A stretch of 64,000 nt of DNA from MTP4 sp052056915 (GTDB taxonomy: Archaea; Halobacteriota; Methanosarcinia; Methanosarcinales; Methanosarcinaceae). Of this stretch, positions 18,124-26,216 are shown piece by piece. Location of the stretch: NCBI RefSeq assembly GCF_052056915.1, contig NZ_CP195119.1, positions 2,604,001 to 2,668,000 of the forward strand, given 5' to 3'. The notes under the pieces were generated by a model that was not told where the DNA came from, searched no databases, and saw only the letters and a list, made by a program, of their open reading frames with translations. Position numbers and translations under genes: made by a program. Every line of letters starts with the position of its first letter. Position 1 is the first letter of the stretch.

Positions 18124-18152
18124 GGCAGGCTGCATCAGCGCCCCTGCCTGCC
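18124..18152 (-). other. Intercistronic hairpin between binding-protein and permease genes
   Basis: GGCAGGC and GCCTGCC form a perfect 7-bp stem with a 15-nt loop in the 200-bp gap between the binding-protein and permease genes. Such hairpins commonly stabilise the upstream part of transport-operon mRNAs so that binding protein is made in excess; that role is inferred here. Confidence 0.45.
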
Positions 18153-18305
18153 CGCATAGTTCTGTTTGGAATTCTTATCCGGGGAGGGGACTGAAAAAAG
18201 AGGAAGGCATGAAACTTCGTGCCCGCAATTTCTTTCCCTCTTCTCCGGATTTTCTTTTAAATTTTAATTTTCCAGTTTTACTTTTCGAATTTTGCTTTTC
18301 GAGTT

Positions 18306-19892
18306 TTACTTTTCGATGTACATGTCCGCATTTGTGCGGTAGTCGTGGGCGGTCGGGTCGAAGACATAACCCTTCACATAGTCCTTCTTCACAATGGCAC
18401 AGCCGTAGTAAGCAACAAGGATCATCGGCTGTTCTTCGTACACGATTGCTTCCACCTCGTTGAACTTCCGGTAGCGCTCTTCAAGGTCTGTGAGCTTCCT
18501 TGCTTCCATGATCAGGGAGTCGACCTCGGGGTTGGAATAACCCGGACCGTTGTCAGGCCCTCCGGTCATGTACCAGTTGCTCAGGACATATTCGGGGTCA
18601 GGGACCATTGCTATGTTGTAGGCTGCAAGGTAAAGGTCCCAGTTGCCTTTCTCTTTCCTGTCGTATATAGCCCCGAACTCGAGGACTTCAGCTTCCACAT
18701 CAATGCCCGCCTCTTTTAGCTGGGCAGCCATGGTTTCGGCCATGGGGGGCAGCCCCGGCCTTGCAGAATAGGTCATGAGGTTAAGCCTGAGGGGTTTTCC
18801 GTCCTTATCCCTTATCCCGTCCCCGTCCGTGTCCACCCAGCCTGCTTCCGTGAGGAGTTTATCGGCTTTTTCCAGGTTCCTTGTATAGGGCTGAAGGTCC
18901 TTGTTTGCCCAGACCATTGTGGGGAGGAAAGGACCTGCTGCAGGTTCTCCCACGTTGTAGAGGACGTGTTCTGCAATTTCGTACCTGTCAATTACATAGG
19001 ACATGGCCTGCCTGACCCTTACATCTCCCAGCGGTTCATGCCCCAGGTTTATGTCTATTTTGTACACTCTTGGGGTCTTGTATTTCTCCACGTTGATGCC
19101 ATCAAGCTCGTTTATCCGGTCAGTTTCACTGTAGGGCACGTCGACGGTAAAATCCAGTTCCCCGTTTTCGATTGCCATTGCCCGGGTGTTTGGGTCGGGC
19201 ATCCCTTTCAGGACCATCCTGTCAAGGCCCACTTCTCCTCCCCACCAGTTTTCGTTCTTCACGACGGTGAGGATCCGGGTCTGTTCGTCAAAGGACTCGA
19301 ACTTATACGGGCCTGTCCCAACAGGTTTGACGAATTCTCCGGCTTCGTCAAAGGAAGAGGGGCTTATTACGGCAGTATCCGGATAGTGGAGAACTCCGGG
19401 AAGGATGGGGTTGAGTTCCGAGGTTTCTATTTTGAGGGTGTAATCGTCGACAACTTCCATGGACGCTATTTTGAGCATGGAAGCTACCCTTGGGTTTTTG
19501 GCAATGACGTTTCCCAGGGAGGATTTGACTTCTTCCGCAGTCATTTTACTTCCATCATGGAAAAATACGTCATTTCTGAGCTTGAATTCCCAGGTGTTTT
19601 CTTCGAGTTGTTCCCAGGACGTTGCAAGCCCCGGTTTCAGGGAAAAGTCCTGGTTGGCACCAACAAGGGTCTCGGTTACGGCGGCTTTTTCACAGATCAG
19701 GGTGCCCCCGTCCCCGTCGACAGTGTTAATTGATTCGATCTCCCACATCTCTCCGAGCACCAGCGTATTCGAACCGGGGTTTTCTTCCGTTACCTCGCTT
19801 CCTTCCGTGCCGGTGCATCCGGAGGTAAGCAGTGAGGCGCAGACCAGTAAGGTTATAATAAGTATAGATAGGGGAGTGTTTTTTTCCTTCAT
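18306..19892 (-). CDS. ABC transporter solute-binding lipoprotein, peptide/nickel family (SBP_bac_5), copy 2
   Basis: 528 residues from ATG 19892. Signal sequence LSILIITLLVCASLLTSGC, then a family-5 binding fold (SWEQLEENTWEFKLRNDVFF, KPVGTGPYKFESFDEQTR, VDTDGDGIRDKDGKPLRL). It is clearly paralogous to the binding protein at 12130. The frame stays open upstream through a 15-bp repeat array to an ATG at 20135 that overlaps the methyltransferase stop. That start would give a 609-residue protein with an 81-residue DSEKR-rich extension before the signal peptide. I choose 19892 because it restores a normal lipoprotein signal and has GGAG 9 nt upstream. Confidence 0.85.
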   Translation of the reverse strand: MKEKNTPLSILIITLLVCASLLTSGCTGTEGSEVTEENPGSNTLVLGEMWEIESINTVDGDGGTLICEKAAVTETLVGANQDFSLKPGLATSWEQLEENTWEFKLRNDVFFHDGSKMTAEEVKSSLGNVIAKNPRVASMLKIASMEVVDDYTLKIETSELNPILPGVLHYPDTAVISPSSFDEAGEFVKPVGTGPYKFESFDEQTRILTVVKNENWWGGEVGLDRMVLKGMPDPNTRAMAIENGELDFTVDVPYSETDRINELDGINVEKYKTPRVYKIDINLGHEPLGDVRVRQAMSYVIDRYEIAEHVLYNVGEPAAGPFLPTMVWANKDLQPYTRNLEKADKLLTEAGWVDTDGDGIRDKDGKPLRLNLMTYSARPGLPPMAETMAAQLKEAGIDVEAEVLEFGAIYDRKEKGNWDLYLAAYNIAMVPDPEYVLSNWYMTGGPDNGPGYSNPEVDSLIMEARKLTDLEERYRKFNEVEAIVYEEQPMILVAYYGCAIVKKDYVKGYVFDPTAHDYRTNADMYIEK

Positions 19893-20096
19893 TTTGGAAT
19901 CTCCTTTTTCAGAATCTCTCTTTTCGGAATCTCCTTTTTTAGAATCTCTTTTTTTGGAATCTTTTTTTTCAGAATCTTTTTTTTCGGAATCTCCTTTTTC
20001 AGAATCTCTCCTTTCGGAATCTCCTTTTTCAGAATCTCTTTTTTTGGAATCTCTTTTTTCGGAATCTCTTTTTTCGGAATCTCCTTTTTCAGAACC
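19893..20096 (-). repeat. 15-bp in-frame repeat array encoding (DSEKR)n
   Basis: About fourteen degenerate copies of a 15-bp unit. Read on the minus strand they encode DSEKR, DSEKG, DSKKR and similar pentapeptides in the same frame as the following binding-protein gene, without a stop codon. Many copies contain AAGGAGATTC, which resembles a ribosome-binding site. Confidence 0.9.
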
Positions 20097-20131
20097 TTTT
20101 TTTCGGAATCTCCTTTTTACAACACTGAGTC

Positions 20132-20899
20132 TCATTTCCTGCCGTGGACCAGGTAGTACTGGAAATTGAAGGAAATTCTCTCCCGGAAAGGCATGTGCTG
20201 TTTCTGGATTTCCAGAATCTCTGTGAGAGGCAGGTTTTCTATGCTGCTAAAACCTGCATTTTCCAGATACCCTTCCACTTTTTCGGGAGGAGGGCCCCTT
20301 ACATCCGGGAGCATGGATTTCAGTTCCTCCGAGTACCCGCAGTGTCCTTTTCGCGGATTTTTCCTTTCCATGATCAGAGTCCCAAGACAGCTTGTCGCTC
20401 TGCGGAGCTTTGTGCCGAGCGTCCCGTCGTCCCATATCCCGTCAATAATGATGGCCATGCCTCCTTCTCGGAGAACATTTTTCCAGTTAGTTATGGCAAG
20501 CTGGGGGTTAGGAAGCGTCCATAGAAGGTGGCGGTTTATCACCACATCAAAAGAAGCAGGTCCATAGGCAGGAGATTCGGCATCTCCTTTTTCAAAAACC
20601 AGGTCCATTCTGCGGGCATGGGCTTTTGATTTTGCCTTTTCAAGCATTTTCTCCGAAAGATCGATACCTGTCACCTCATGCCCCATCTCAGCGAAGAGTA
20701 TGCTCAGCTCTCCGGTACCACAACCTACATCCAGGATTTTCAGGCAGTCTTCAGGGAATACTTTTTTGAAAGTGTTTTCCCAGGAATCCCTTTCCCGTTC
20801 ACTCTGAATCCCGTGGCTGGCGTGCGTGTCGAATGTCTCGGAGGCAAGGTCCCATCTGTGGGCTACAAGTTCTTTGATTCGTGTTTCCGGTATGGACAT
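20132..20899 (-). CDS. SAM-dependent class I methyltransferase, copy 2
   Basis: 255 residues. SAM-binding motif LKILDVGCGTGELS, acidic loop TGIDLSEKMLEKAKSKA and VINRHLLWTLPNPQLAITNW closely parallel the methyltransferase at 13871. First gene of the eight-gene operon and so the promoter-proximal one. Its stop overlaps ATG 20135 in an ATGA arrangement. Substrate unknown; its genetic linkage to both binding-protein genes argues for a role in handling the imported ligand. Confidence 0.85.
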   Translation of the reverse strand: MSIPETRIKELVAHRWDLASETFDTHASHGIQSERERDSWENTFKKVFPEDCLKILDVGCGTGELSILFAEMGHEVTGIDLSEKMLEKAKSKAHARRMDLVFEKGDAESPAYGPASFDVVINRHLLWTLPNPQLAITNWKNVLREGGMAIIIDGIWDDGTLGTKLRRATSCLGTLIMERKNPRKGHCGYSEELKSMLPDVRGPPPEKVEGYLENAGFSSIENLPLTEILEIQKQHMPFRERISFNFQYYLVHGRK

Positions 20900-21189
20900 T
20901 AAAAATGAGATGCAGATCTTTTGATTAATAATTTTCTATTTTGTAACAACTAATGTGATTTAATTTTATTTAATTAACATTTTATCAAAGTATATTCTCA
21001 ATATGCTTTATTAAATATCCTATCTATCTATTTTTGTCTTACTAAATCGGGCTATTTTCAGTTTGATTGGCCAGGCTTAAAATTGAATGTTTTATTTTTC
21101 TGTTTTTATCCGGAATCAATTTCCTATCGATAATTTTATAATTGATCTGCTTATATTATTCTCAAAGTTTAATGGAGATTCTGTCTCGA

Positions 21190-21215
21190 CCGATATGTTT
21201 AATCAAACATATCGG
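21190..21215. promoter_or_regulatory. Perfect ModE-like operator, site 1 of the fmd region
   Basis: Perfect 11-bp inverted repeat, arm CCGATATGTTT, with the 4-nt centre AATC. Its core half-sites CGATATGT and ACATATCG are separated by 8 bp, like the E. coli ModE operator half-sites (CGTTATAT, N8, ACATAACG). A ModE-like regulator is encoded at 788-1426. Confidence 0.7.
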
Positions 21216-21218
21216 GGT

Positions 21219-21233
21219 ACATCAATTTGATGT
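21219..21233. promoter_or_regulatory. 15-bp palindrome next to fmd site 1
   Basis: ACATCAA and TTGATGT form perfect 7-bp arms around a single central base, 3 bp from the ModE-like site. A possible second operator; the factor is unknown. Confidence 0.45.
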
Positions 21234-21374
21234 TTGGGGTTCGTCTGACCTACTGGGAGCTTTATGACAAATCCTGCAGGTAGAATGCCTTGTCTCCGTT
21301 CCTTTGGTGCTGTGAATAAAAGTTCACTACGTTTATTTCGAAAAATGATCTATGTGGCATAGCATATTTTTTTG

Positions 21375-21398
21375 TGTTATGTCGAAATTAACATAATG
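21375..21398. promoter_or_regulatory. ModE-like site 2 of the fmd region
   Basis: TGTTATGT and ACATAATG half-sites separated by 8 bp. Same spacing as site 1 and close to the modA upstream site. Confidence 0.5.
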
Positions 21399-21492
21399 GT
21401 TGTTTGTAAAATAATTTCTTGCTCCGGACTTTCCTTTGCCGGCGGCAGGTTTGTGTGATTGTTCAATCGAACCGGGCATCCTCATGGACTCC

Positions 21493-21516
21493 TGATATGT
21501 TGGAATCAACATAATG
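21493..21516. promoter_or_regulatory. ModE-like site 3 of the fmd region
   Basis: TGATATGT and ACATAATG half-sites separated by 8 bp, about 90 bp before the fmdE start. The most promoter-proximal of the three sites. Confidence 0.5.
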
Positions 21517-21605
21517 AATGTGGCATAATGGGTGTGACATGCCGGGGTGCCCTCTAAAAAATACATCGGATTTGAATTCCGGATTTAGATCCTGTGAGGC
21601 GTCCC

Positions 21606-22175
21606 ATGGAAACGATTATAGAACAGATAAAGGACCCTGAACTGCTTTCCCAGATCGAGAAGCTCGTCCCCTTTCACGGCTACCTGACTTCCGGGGCTTT
21701 CATCGGCCTCCAGATGCTCAATATTGCAAGGAAAGTGCTCGATGTGAGGGACGGGGAGCGTATATACGTGACCTGTGAAACCCGAAACTGCGTGCCTGAC
21801 CCCTTCCAGATCCTGGGCGGGGCAACCAGCGGGAACAACGGGCTGAAGATCAAGGACCTGGGGAAAATGGCAGTAACCGTGAACAAGCGAGTTCCTGACG
21901 GTGTAGATGCTACAAAGGGGGTCCGCATCATGCTCGACCCTGAAAAGACAGAGGCGTATCCGAAGCTTCACGCCTGGTACCTGAACACCGCGAAACTCCC
22001 CCATACCGAGGTCCTGCCCGACCTGCTGGCAGCCGGGGAAAAGGTGTACACCTGGAACTTCGTGGATATCAAAGTTCCGGTTAAGGGTAAAAAACGGATA
22101 CAGCGCTGCGAAAAATGCGGTGAGATGTTCATTCGGTATAATGATGAGCTGCTGTGCGGCGAATGCACAGAATAA
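21606..22175 (+). CDS. fmdE: Formylmethanofuran dehydrogenase subunit E (FmdE)
   Basis: 189 residues. Small subunit linked to the Mo/W enzyme that reduces CO2 to formylmethanofuran, the first step of CO2-reducing methanogenesis. The FmdE domain spans most of the protein (LVPFHGYLTSGAFIGLQMLN), and a C-terminal zinc ribbon has CEKCGEMF and CGEC. ATG 21606 is chosen because TGAGG lies 6 nt upstream; GTG 21594 would add four residues. First gene of an fmdEFACDB operon behind a 706-bp regulatory region. Confidence 0.92.
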   Translation: METIIEQIKDPELLSQIEKLVPFHGYLTSGAFIGLQMLNIARKVLDVRDGERIYVTCETRNCVPDPFQILGGATSGNNGLKIKDLGKMAVTVNKRVPDGVDATKGVRIMLDPEKTEAYPKLHAWYLNTAKLPHTEVLPDLLAAGEKVYTWNFVDIKVPVKGKKRIQRCEKCGEMFIRYNDELLCGECTE

Positions 22176-22194
22176 CGGTTTAGAGGTAAATAAA

Positions 22195-23232
22195 ATGCAA
22201 GATGACAGAAGATTGTCGGTCTTTTCCGAAAAAAAAGACAAGCAACTGGTCTACCTGCCTGAAAAATGCATAGGCTGCGGGACCTGTGTGCAGGCCTGCC
22301 CGAAAGGGAGCCTTGCAATCGGAGCCGTGGGTGCCGTTGCAAGAGGCCTGCTTGACGCGGATTTTCTTGAAATGAAGGGCGAAGACTGCATTGTCTGCGG
22401 GATCTGTGCCAGGGTTTGCCCCACAGGTGCCCTGGAATTGAGGCAGGAAGGAAAGTCCCTGAAAGATGCTTCTTACCTTTCAGGAGCCCTGAAACCCACT
22501 TCCGTGGACGAAAACTGTGTCCACTGCGGGCTCTGTGCTGAAGTCTGCCCGCAAGACTGCATTACGGTTACAAAAGAACTTGCAGAGGACGGAAGCCTGA
22601 AGCTTGTTGGAAAGACCAGCATTGATACGGAAAGCTGCGTGCACTGTGGCTGGTGTGCGGCGGTCTGTCCTGCGGACGCTATTTCCGTGGAAAAACCCTT
22701 TGAAGGCCGCTGGGAATGGGACGAGAACACCTGCCAGACCTGCCACACCTGCGTGGAAGTCTGCCCCGCAAATGCCCTTCTCAATAAAGACTGGGCTGCC
22801 GGGGAAAGGGTTGAAAAGATTACTCACCGGCCGGATGCCTGCATTTACTGCGGGGCCTGTGCGGTGTCCTGTCCCGTGGACGCCATTGACGTCCGCAAGA
22901 CGGCTATCCTGCCGGAAATGGAGAAAAAAGGAGCCCTTGAGAAAAAGCTGGTTGAGGCTCCGGTCCCGGAAGCCCTGCTTCGCACCCGCCTGGAAACTGA
23001 CGACTCAGCCTGTCTGGGCTGCGGAAACTGCGTAATTGTCTGTCCCGTAAATGCTTTAGGGGACAGGGAACTTGCCGCAGGGCACCTGAATAACCTGGAC
23101 GAGAAAGCTATCCTCGAGGTTAAAGATGGAAAGGTAGGAGTTGTGGACCAGGAACTCTGCGGAGGAGACGGCACATGCGCCCTTATCTGTCCCGTAGACG
23201 CTATCAGGCTTGTAAAAAGAGAGGTGGAATAA
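22195..23232 (+). CDS. fmdF: Formylmethanofuran dehydrogenase subunit F, polyferredoxin
   Basis: 345 residues with eight ferredoxin-type cysteine motifs (for example CIGCGTCVQACP, CIVCGICARVCP, CVHCGWCAAVCP, CQTCHTCVEVCP, CIYCGACAVSCP, CLGCGNCVIVCP). The last is atypical (CGGDGTCALICP: the second Cys of the usual spacing is replaced by the GGDGT stretch). It carries electrons into the dehydrogenase. ATG 22195 has GAGGT upstream; the frame extends further 5' but overlaps fmdE. It is followed by fmdA after one base. Confidence 0.93.
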   Translation: MQDDRRLSVFSEKKDKQLVYLPEKCIGCGTCVQACPKGSLAIGAVGAVARGLLDADFLEMKGEDCIVCGICARVCPTGALELRQEGKSLKDASYLSGALKPTSVDENCVHCGLCAEVCPQDCITVTKELAEDGSLKLVGKTSIDTESCVHCGWCAAVCPADAISVEKPFEGRWEWDENTCQTCHTCVEVCPANALLNKDWAAGERVEKITHRPDACIYCGACAVSCPVDAIDVRKTAILPEMEKKGALEKKLVEAPVPEALLRTRLETDDSACLGCGNCVIVCPVNALGDRELAAGHLNNLDEKAILEVKDGKVGVVDQELCGGDGTCALICPVDAIRLVKREVE

Positions 23233-23233
23233 A

Positions 23234-24988
23234 ATGGCAGGAACCATTGCCATCAAGAACGGGTACGTCTTAGACCCCCTGAACGAGATCAACGGGGACG
23301 TCATGGACATCTTTATCAGGGACGGAAAAGTCGTAAGGGAACTTTCCGCTGCTGAAATGCAGGACGCAAAAGTAATCGATGCCACAGGCATGACGGTCAT
23401 GGCGGGCGGGGTTGACTCTCACTCTCACGTAGCAGGGGCAAAGGTCAATGCCGGAAGGCAGATGCGTCCTGAGGACCACTACAAGACCAACATCAATAAG
23501 ACCGAACTTACACATTCGGGTTCAGGCTACACTGTCCCTTCGGTCTACAAGCAGGGTTACGATTACGCAGCAATGGGTTACACCACGGTCTTTGAAGCCG
23601 CAGTTCCCCCGCTTGAAGCCCGGCATACCCATGAGGAAATGCGTGCCACTCCCCTGCTTGATATGGGCGGCTACCTTGTGCTCGGGAACAACTGGTTTTT
23701 GATGCGCTACCTGAAGGACGGGGAATTCGACAGGGCAGCAGCTTATGTTGCCTGGATGATGAAAACCCACAAGACCTACGGGATCAAGTGTGTCAATCCC
23801 GCAGGAGTCGAGAATTGGGGCTGGGGAGACAACGTAAACAACCTGGACCAGGCCAACATCCATTTCGAAATGACTCCCAGGGAAATGATCAAGGGCCTCG
23901 CCGAGGTTAACGAAATGCTGGGAATGCCCATGCCCCTGCACCTTCATGCCAACAACCTCGGGCATCCGGGCTGCTACGAGATCACAAAAGATTCCCTGAA
24001 AATTCCGGACGGGATAAAGGCCAAACAGAAAATGGACGTGGAATGGGCCGAGACAAAAATGGACCCTTCGCGGGACCGCTCTGTCTACCTCACCCACCTG
24101 ATGTTCAACAGTTTTGCAGGCACAAGCTGGGGGGACTGTGAGTCCGGAGTAAAAGACGTTGCGGATTACATTAACAATAAGGACCATGTGGTTATCGACA
24201 GCGGCTGTACTCCTTTCGGGGAAGCAACTGTCATGACCGGAGACGGGCCTGCAATCCACGACCTCTACACCCTCACAGGCAACAAGTGGTCGAACGCTGA
24301 CATCGAGCTTGAATGCGGATCCGGTGTCCTGCCTTTCACCTACCTCAAGGCCAACCCCGTGCACAGTTTGCAGTGGGCCATGGGGCTTGAGACTCTTCTC
24401 CTTATCAAAGACCCCTGGAAGACCATCATGACCACGGACAGCCCGAACGGCGGGCCGTTTACGAAGTATCCCGTAGTCATGGCCTGGCTCATGTCCGAGG
24501 CTTCCAGGAAGCAGACCTTTTCGGAATGCCACAAATGGGCCAGCGACAGGAGCGAACTTGGCGGCGTGGACCGGGAACTTTCCCTCTACGACATTGCAAT
24601 CCTGACCAGGGCCAACACTGCCCGGACCATAGGTATGGCGCACAGGAAAGGGTCTCTCGGCCTCGGGGCTGACGGGGATGTTACGGTCTACAACCTCAAC
24701 CCGCAGAAGCTTGATTCAAACAACTACGAGGAACTCATCCGGGCCTTTGCACGGGCTGAATACACAATCAAGGCGGGAGAAATAGTGGCAAAGAACGGGG
24801 AAATCGTATCCGTGCCCGAAAAGCGGACTTACTATTCCGAGGTGCACGTGGAAGACGAAAAGGAAAAAGAGATGCTGGTTGACGTCAAGGAGTGGTTCAG
24901 GTACTACACTCTCGGCTTTGCCAACTACCCGACTCCTGAAAAATACCTTGAAAACCCGACCCCGATACAGATAAACAAAGAGAGGTGA
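23234..24988 (+). CDS. fmdA: Formylmethanofuran dehydrogenase subunit A (amidohydrolase subunit)
   Basis: 584 residues, cytoplasmic. A urease/amidohydrolase-type metal site that condenses formate with methanofuran after CO2 is reduced in subunit B. Seen are the metal motif VDSHSHVAGAK, a Lys region MMKTHKTYGIKCVNPAG, the His pair region PLHLHANNLGHPG and TDSPNGGPFTKYP. Full family length. Starts one base after fmdF and is followed by fmdC at 4 bp. Confidence 0.95.
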   Translation: MAGTIAIKNGYVLDPLNEINGDVMDIFIRDGKVVRELSAAEMQDAKVIDATGMTVMAGGVDSHSHVAGAKVNAGRQMRPEDHYKTNINKTELTHSGSGYTVPSVYKQGYDYAAMGYTTVFEAAVPPLEARHTHEEMRATPLLDMGGYLVLGNNWFLMRYLKDGEFDRAAAYVAWMMKTHKTYGIKCVNPAGVENWGWGDNVNNLDQANIHFEMTPREMIKGLAEVNEMLGMPMPLHLHANNLGHPGCYEITKDSLKIPDGIKAKQKMDVEWAETKMDPSRDRSVYLTHLMFNSFAGTSWGDCESGVKDVADYINNKDHVVIDSGCTPFGEATVMTGDGPAIHDLYTLTGNKWSNADIELECGSGVLPFTYLKANPVHSLQWAMGLETLLLIKDPWKTIMTTDSPNGGPFTKYPVVMAWLMSEASRKQTFSECHKWASDRSELGGVDRELSLYDIAILTRANTARTIGMAHRKGSLGLGADGDVTVYNLNPQKLDSNNYEELIRAFARAEYTIKAGEIVAKNGEIVSVPEKRTYYSEVHVEDEKEKEMLVDVKEWFRYYTLGFANYPTPEKYLENPTPIQINKER

Positions 24989-24992
24989 GGCA

Positions 24993-25814
24993 ATGGCAGA
25001 AGTAGTGCTTATACCGAAAAAGGAAATCGATATCAAACTTGAGGCAGAGGCCATCACCCCTGACGCTTTTGCCGGCAAGAGTGCCGAGGAAATCGGAAAG
25101 CTGGAAATCTGGCAGGGGCCAAAGACCTATCCCCTTGCCGAGTTTTTCGATGTGGAAAGAAATGAAGAGGATTTTGCCGGAGAAACTGCCGAAAACGTCC
25201 TGATCCGTATAAAAGGGGACATGCTCCGGGTCAAAAAGATCGGGGAAGGCATGACCGCAGGCAGGATCGAGATCGAAGGTTCCGCAGGCATGCATGTAGG
25301 CGCCGGGATGAAAGGAGGCGAAATCCTGGTCTCGGGAGACGCTGATTCCTGGGCAGGCATGGAAATGGAAGGCGGGCTTTTGCAGATCAAAGGCAACGCC
25401 GGAGACCATGTGGGCTGCGCTTACCGCGGTTCCTGGCACGGGATGAAAGGCGGGCGCATCGTCATAGAAGGCTCGGCACGGCACCAGCTCGGAGGCGGTA
25501 TGGACGGCGGGGAAATCTTCGTGGAAGGAAATGTGGAAGGTTTCTGCGGGATTCGCCAGACAGGCGGGCTTATTGCTGTCCGCGGTGGCGCTCTTCGCAC
25601 TGTCGGAGTTGAAATGAGTGGGGGAACCCTGCTCATCGGAGGCCGGATCGAGCGCTTTTCCCCGGGCTTCGAATGCGTTGGGTCGGAAACAGGCCCCGCT
25701 TTCGGAGACTTCGAGTACGCGGGCGAGTTCAAGAAATTTGCAGGGGACTTTGCGATCAGCAAGCGGGCAAAAGGAGTGCTCTATGTGGCTGCGGACGCAA
25801 ACCCGGGGCTCTGA
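24993..25814 (+). CDS. fmdC: Formylmethanofuran dehydrogenase subunit C
   Basis: 273 residues. Structural subunit with a right-handed beta-helix of Gly-rich repeats related to the glutamate synthase C-terminal domain (GSAGMHVGAGMKGGEILVSG, GGRIVIEGSARHQLGGGMDG). Bridges subunits A and D/B. Good ribosome-binding sequence (GAGGTGAGG) before the ATG. It is followed after ~10 bp by fmdD. Confidence 0.95.
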   Translation: MAEVVLIPKKEIDIKLEAEAITPDAFAGKSAEEIGKLEIWQGPKTYPLAEFFDVERNEEDFAGETAENVLIRIKGDMLRVKKIGEGMTAGRIEIEGSAGMHVGAGMKGGEILVSGDADSWAGMEMEGGLLQIKGNAGDHVGCAYRGSWHGMKGGRIVIEGSARHQLGGGMDGGEIFVEGNVEGFCGIRQTGGLIAVRGGALRTVGVEMSGGTLLIGGRIERFSPGFECVGSETGPAFGDFEYAGEFKKFAGDFAISKRAKGVLYVAADANPGL

Positions 25815-25824
25815 GGTGAGAGGA

Positions 25825-26214
25825 ATGGAAGTATTACTCATTAGCGGAAGTACGATTGAGGAAGGCAAACTTGCCAAGGGAGGAGACAAGCTGACCGGCG
25901 AATACCAGGCGGAGTGTGCGGTCTGCTGGATTTCCCCCGAAGATTTTGAAGCGCTCGGCTCTCCCGAAAAGGTGAAAGTGACCAGCCGAAACGGCAAACA
26001 CACCGTTGCAGTCAACACGAAATGCACGGATGCGGTCCGTCAGGGCCAGGTGTTTATGCCAAGAGCCATCTGGTCCAACGTGGTCATTGACCCAGATACC
26101 CTTTCCACGGGTTCCCCCCTGTACAAGGGCGCCCCGGTAAACATCGAGCCCACGGAAGACGAGGTCCTGAGCGCCGAAGACGTTGTTTTGAAAGTTTATG
26201 TCGGAGGGCTGTGA
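25825..26214 (+). CDS. fmdD: Formylmethanofuran dehydrogenase subunit D
   Basis: 129 residues. Molybdopterin-dinucleotide-binding domain separated from subunit B, as usual in methanogens (MEVLLISGSTIEEGKLAKGG, then GQVFMPRAIWSNVVID). ATG 25825 follows GAGGTGAGAGG. The longer open frame upstream overlaps fmdC and is discarded. Its last codons overlap the GTG alternative start of fmdB. Confidence 0.95.
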   Translation: MEVLLISGSTIEEGKLAKGGDKLTGEYQAECAVCWISPEDFEALGSPEKVKVTSRNGKHTVAVNTKCTDAVRQGQVFMPRAIWSNVVIDPDTLSTGSPLYKGAPVNIEPTEDEVLSAEDVVLKVYVGGL

Positions 26215-26216
26215 AT

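Larger units (their letters stand above)
20900..21605. other. Divergent regulatory region between the ABC operon and fmdE
   Basis: 706 bp, AT-rich, with no credible gene. It holds three ModE-like sites (21190, 21375 and 21493) and a 15-bp palindrome (21219), and must carry promoters for both flanking operons. Confidence 0.75.
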
